A DNA stretch of 64,000 nt from JAHRAW01 sp965249835 (lineage in GTDB: Bacteria > Pseudomonadota > Gammaproteobacteria > Arenicellales > Poriferihabitantaceae): the NCBI GenBank assembly GCA_965249835.1, contig CBDFMY010000003.1:682001-746000 (forward strand). The letters are read 5' to 3'. Below the pieces are notes generated by a model. The model was not told where the DNA came from, searched no databases, and saw nothing but the letters and a program-made list of their open reading frames with translations. The position numbers and the translations under genes were made by a program. Shown here piece after piece: positions 61,864 to 64,000 of the stretch. Each line of letters opens with the position of its first letter. The first letter of the stretch is position 1.

Positions 61864-62490
61864 TTACTCGCGCATACTCAACACCGAATCAATAATGCCA
61901 TAGTCAGTGGCTTCGGTTGCGCTCAGAAAATAATCGCGGTCGGTGTCCTGCTGGATTCGGTCGAGCGGCTGTCCGGTATGCTCGACGAAAATCCGGTTGA
62001 GTTTCTCGCGCACGCCGAGAATTTCTCGCGTGTGAATTTCAATGTCGGATGCCTGTCCCTGCGAGCCACCCATGGGTTGGTGAATCATCATCCGCGAATG
62101 TGGTAGCGCGTGACGTTTTTTAGCCGTACCGCCGGCCAGGATGACCGCGCCCATGCTCGCCGCTTGACCGATGCAAACGGTGCTGACATCGGGGCGGATG
62201 AATTGCATGGTGTCGTAAATCGCAAGCCCTGATGAAACCATTCCGCCGGGGCTGTTGATATACAGTGAAATGTCCTTCTCCGGGTTTTCCGATTCGAGGA
62301 ACAACAACTGCGCGACGATCAAGTTCGCCATCTGATCTTCGAACTGTCCGACCAGAAACACCACCCGCTCCTTGAGCAAGCGCGAGTAAATATCATATGC
62401 GCGCTCGCCGCGGCCGGTGGTCTCCACCACCATGGGAACCAGGCTGATGTTGCGCGGCGAATGATCGGTGTCTTTCATTTTATTTGACAT
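61864..62490 (-). CDS. clpP: ATP-dependent Clp protease proteolytic subunit
   Basis: A 208-residue serine protease, with catalytic S112 (GQAASMGAVIL), H137 (RMMIHQPMGG) and D186 (DRDYFLSA). The product MSNKMKDTDHSPRNISLVPM starts with a short propeptide-like region. It follows tig by 19 bp, the usual tig-clpP order; clpX would be expected next but is replaced by the repeat array. Confidence 0.96.
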   Translation of the reverse strand: MSNKMKDTDHSPRNISLVPMVVETTGRGERAYDIYSRLLKERVVFLVGQFEDQMANLIVAQLLFLESENPEKDISLYINSPGGMVSSGLAIYDTMQFIRPDVSTVCIGQAASMGAVILAGGTAKKRHALPHSRMMIHQPMGGSQGQASDIEIHTREILGVREKLNRIFVEHTGQPLDRIQQDTDRDYFLSATEATDYGIIDSVLSMRE

Positions 62491-62509
62491 GGATGATAAG
62501 TAGTATTGA

Positions 62510-63829
62510 TCAGGTCTGCGGATTCATCAGTTGCCGAAATGATACCTTTTTTTCGGTGACGGTGGCGGTCTCGCACATGCGCGCCACCACCTGCTCATCC
62601 AGCACCATTGCCTCAATCGGCTGCAAGCGCACGGGGTCGGCATAATACCAGTTAATCAACTTATTGCTGTCATCATAACTGGTTGCCATCTCCTCAACCC
62701 GCATCCGAACCGCATCGGCATCGGGCTTCAGGTCGTATTTCTCGATGATGCCACGCACGATGAGAGCGAGGTTTACCCGATGTTTGGCTTCGGCGGCGAA
62801 TCGTTCGCGCTCGCGTTCCAGTTCCGATGCGTTCGGCACCGGACTCCCCTGCGCTTCCATTCGCTGGGTGATGCTCTCAATCATGTGGTCAATTTCCGCT
62901 TCCACCATCGCCTTCGGCGCTTTGATGTCATTGACCTTGATCAATTCACCCATGACCTGCGTACGCACTTGCGAACGCATTTGCGCAACCATCTCACGCT
63001 TCAAACTGACTTCAATTTCCTCGCGCATTTTTTCCATACCGCCTTCGGTGATGCCGAGTTTTTCGGCCAAGGCATTATTGAATTCGGGCAGCACCTGTCG
63101 ATCCACCGCTTTCACCGTGACCGAAAACTCCGCCGCCTTGCTTGCCACTTCGGTGCTGGGATAATCATCGGGAAAAGTGACCGCGATTTGCTTCGACTCA
63201 CCGACCGCAACGCCCACCAGACCGGTCTCGAACGGTTCGAGCATGTGCCGGTCTCCGAGTATAAATTGATGGTCGGTGGCGGAGCCGCCGGCGAAAGGTT
63301 TGCCATCAATGCGCCCGTCAAAGTCGATGGTAAGTCGGTCGCCGCTCTGCGCTCGCGCATCCGCTTGTTTGGCGACGAAATCTGCGTTTCGTTTGCGAAT
63401 ATCCTCCAGTGTGCGGTCGATATCGGCGGCGGTGATTTCGCACAACGGTTTTTCGATGGTGCGGCCATCCAGCGTCGGGGAAGGAATTTCCGGATAGAGT
63501 TCAATGGTGGCGACATATTGCAGGTCGTCGTCGGAACCAAACGGCTTGGGCTCGATGGACACCAGCCCGGCCGCCACGATCTCTTCTTTGCCAAGGGCCT
63601 CTTGATAACTGGTATGGATGGTGTCGTTGACGACCTCGTTGGTAATCTGCGCACCATAACGCTGGTTGATGATGTTGCGCGGTGCCTTGCCCGGACGAAA
63701 GCCGGGAATGCGCGCGCGCCCGGCCATGCTGCGCAGGCGTTTTTCGATTTCCCGGTCGACCTCGTCTCGCGGAACGGAAACCGTTACCTTGCGTTCAATG
63801 ACACCGGATTGTTCGACTGATACTTGCAT
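62510..63829 (-). CDS. tig: Trigger factor
   Basis: A 439-residue ribosome-bound chaperone and prolyl isomerase. The ribosome-binding signature is in ARIPGFRPGKAPRNIINQRY, the PPIase domain follows (about 150-245: SGDRLTIDFDGRIDGKPFAGG, GDRHMLEPFETGLVG), and the C-terminal arms end the protein. AT-rich TATAGA-like sequence lies about 25 bases upstream, between the start and tRNA-Leu. Confidence 0.96.
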   Translation of the reverse strand: MQVSVEQSGVIERKVTVSVPRDEVDREIEKRLRSMAGRARIPGFRPGKAPRNIINQRYGAQITNEVVNDTIHTSYQEALGKEEIVAAGLVSIEPKPFGSDDDLQYVATIELYPEIPSPTLDGRTIEKPLCEITAADIDRTLEDIRKRNADFVAKQADARAQSGDRLTIDFDGRIDGKPFAGGSATDHQFILGDRHMLEPFETGLVGVAVGESKQIAVTFPDDYPSTEVASKAAEFSVTVKAVDRQVLPEFNNALAEKLGITEGGMEKMREEIEVSLKREMVAQMRSQVRTQVMGELIKVNDIKAPKAMVEAEIDHMIESITQRMEAQGSPVPNASELERERERFAAEAKHRVNLALIVRGIIEKYDLKPDADAVRMRVEEMATSYDDSNKLINWYYADPVRLQPIEAMVLDEQVVARMCETATVTEKKVSFRQLMNPQT

Positions 63830-63879
63830 AACTTGAGGATGGTCTATATTTTATCAAACTCGCCGACAACTTTTGCCAA

Positions 63880-63964
<85 letters not shown>

Positions 63965-64000
63965 ACTGCTTTATTCGCCACTGCGTCACTTGCGTTTGCG

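Noticed and set aside
62780..63820. A 346-codon plus-strand frame
   Set aside because: Antisense shadow of trigger factor.

Overview
The window reads as chromosomal DNA of a gammaproteobacterium. The main evidence is the conserved block aspS, yebC, ruvC, ruvA, ruvB, ybgC, tolQ, tolR, tolA, tolB, pal, cpoB, tRNA-Lys, together with glnS, the fabA/fabB pair, sohB and clpP/tig. Most genes are GC-rich. Several stretches are clearly AT-richer by eye (the 4.9-8.0 kb ATPase gene, the NYN gene at 24 kb, the restriction-modification pair at 40.5-42.1 kb, the rarD-like remnant at 60.6-61.5 kb) and look like later arrivals.

Layout: 0-4.2 kb holds the 3' part of a class III aminotransferase gene, then ilvD, a class II aldolase and a phosphoribosyltransferase on the minus strand. 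4.9-8.0 kb is one large gene for a sacsin/NO VEIN-type ATPase with a C-terminal DUF3883 nuclease-like domain, a defence candidate, sitting between repeat-rich spacers. 8-17 kb has dapE, glnS, sohB, a gamma carbonic anhydrase, a YcaQ-type DNA glycosylase, an NRDE protein, a DUF2237 protein and a DadA-like oxidoreductase. 17.8-28.5 kb is metabolic: a MetF-like reductase, an SDR, a Rieske N-demethylase-type oxygenase, a DMT transporter, sufS-sufE, a NYN protein coupled to a TPP enzyme/SDR/dehydratase operon, and a secreted protein of unknown function. 28.7-30.0 kb is an IS5-family element.

30-44 kb is the Tol-Pal/Ruv/aspS block, interrupted between yebC and aspS by a restriction-modification pair. 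44-53 kb carries fmdB, a sugar nucleotidyltransferase, a Bax-inhibitor-1 protein, choline sulfatase, an M81 peptidase-like protein, heme A synthase, fabB, fabA and a lysine-rich histone-like protein. 53.7-59.3 kb is a tight seven-gene operon for a tungsten aldehyde oxidoreductase (AorABC type), with two MoaD-like sulfur carriers, an unrecognised small protein and MoaA. A frameshifted IS30-family element lies just upstream of it, followed by a frameshifted rarD-like gene, a tandem repeat array, clpP, tig and tRNA-Leu.

The non-coding spacers carry a dispersed element of about 127 bp with imperfect inverted ends (ATTGCGC...GCGCAAT). It occurs singly, shortened or in tandem at about 9.2, 12.5, 17.0, 20.9, 28.5-30.1 and 61.5-61.9 kb. 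The IS5 element landed inside one copy, so the window also shows what the uninterrupted site looks like. Several short perfect palindromes recur in the same spacers. No CRISPR array, prophage or rRNA is visible. Coordinates come from reading frames and start sites were judged by eye; family names rest on recognised motifs, not on database searches.
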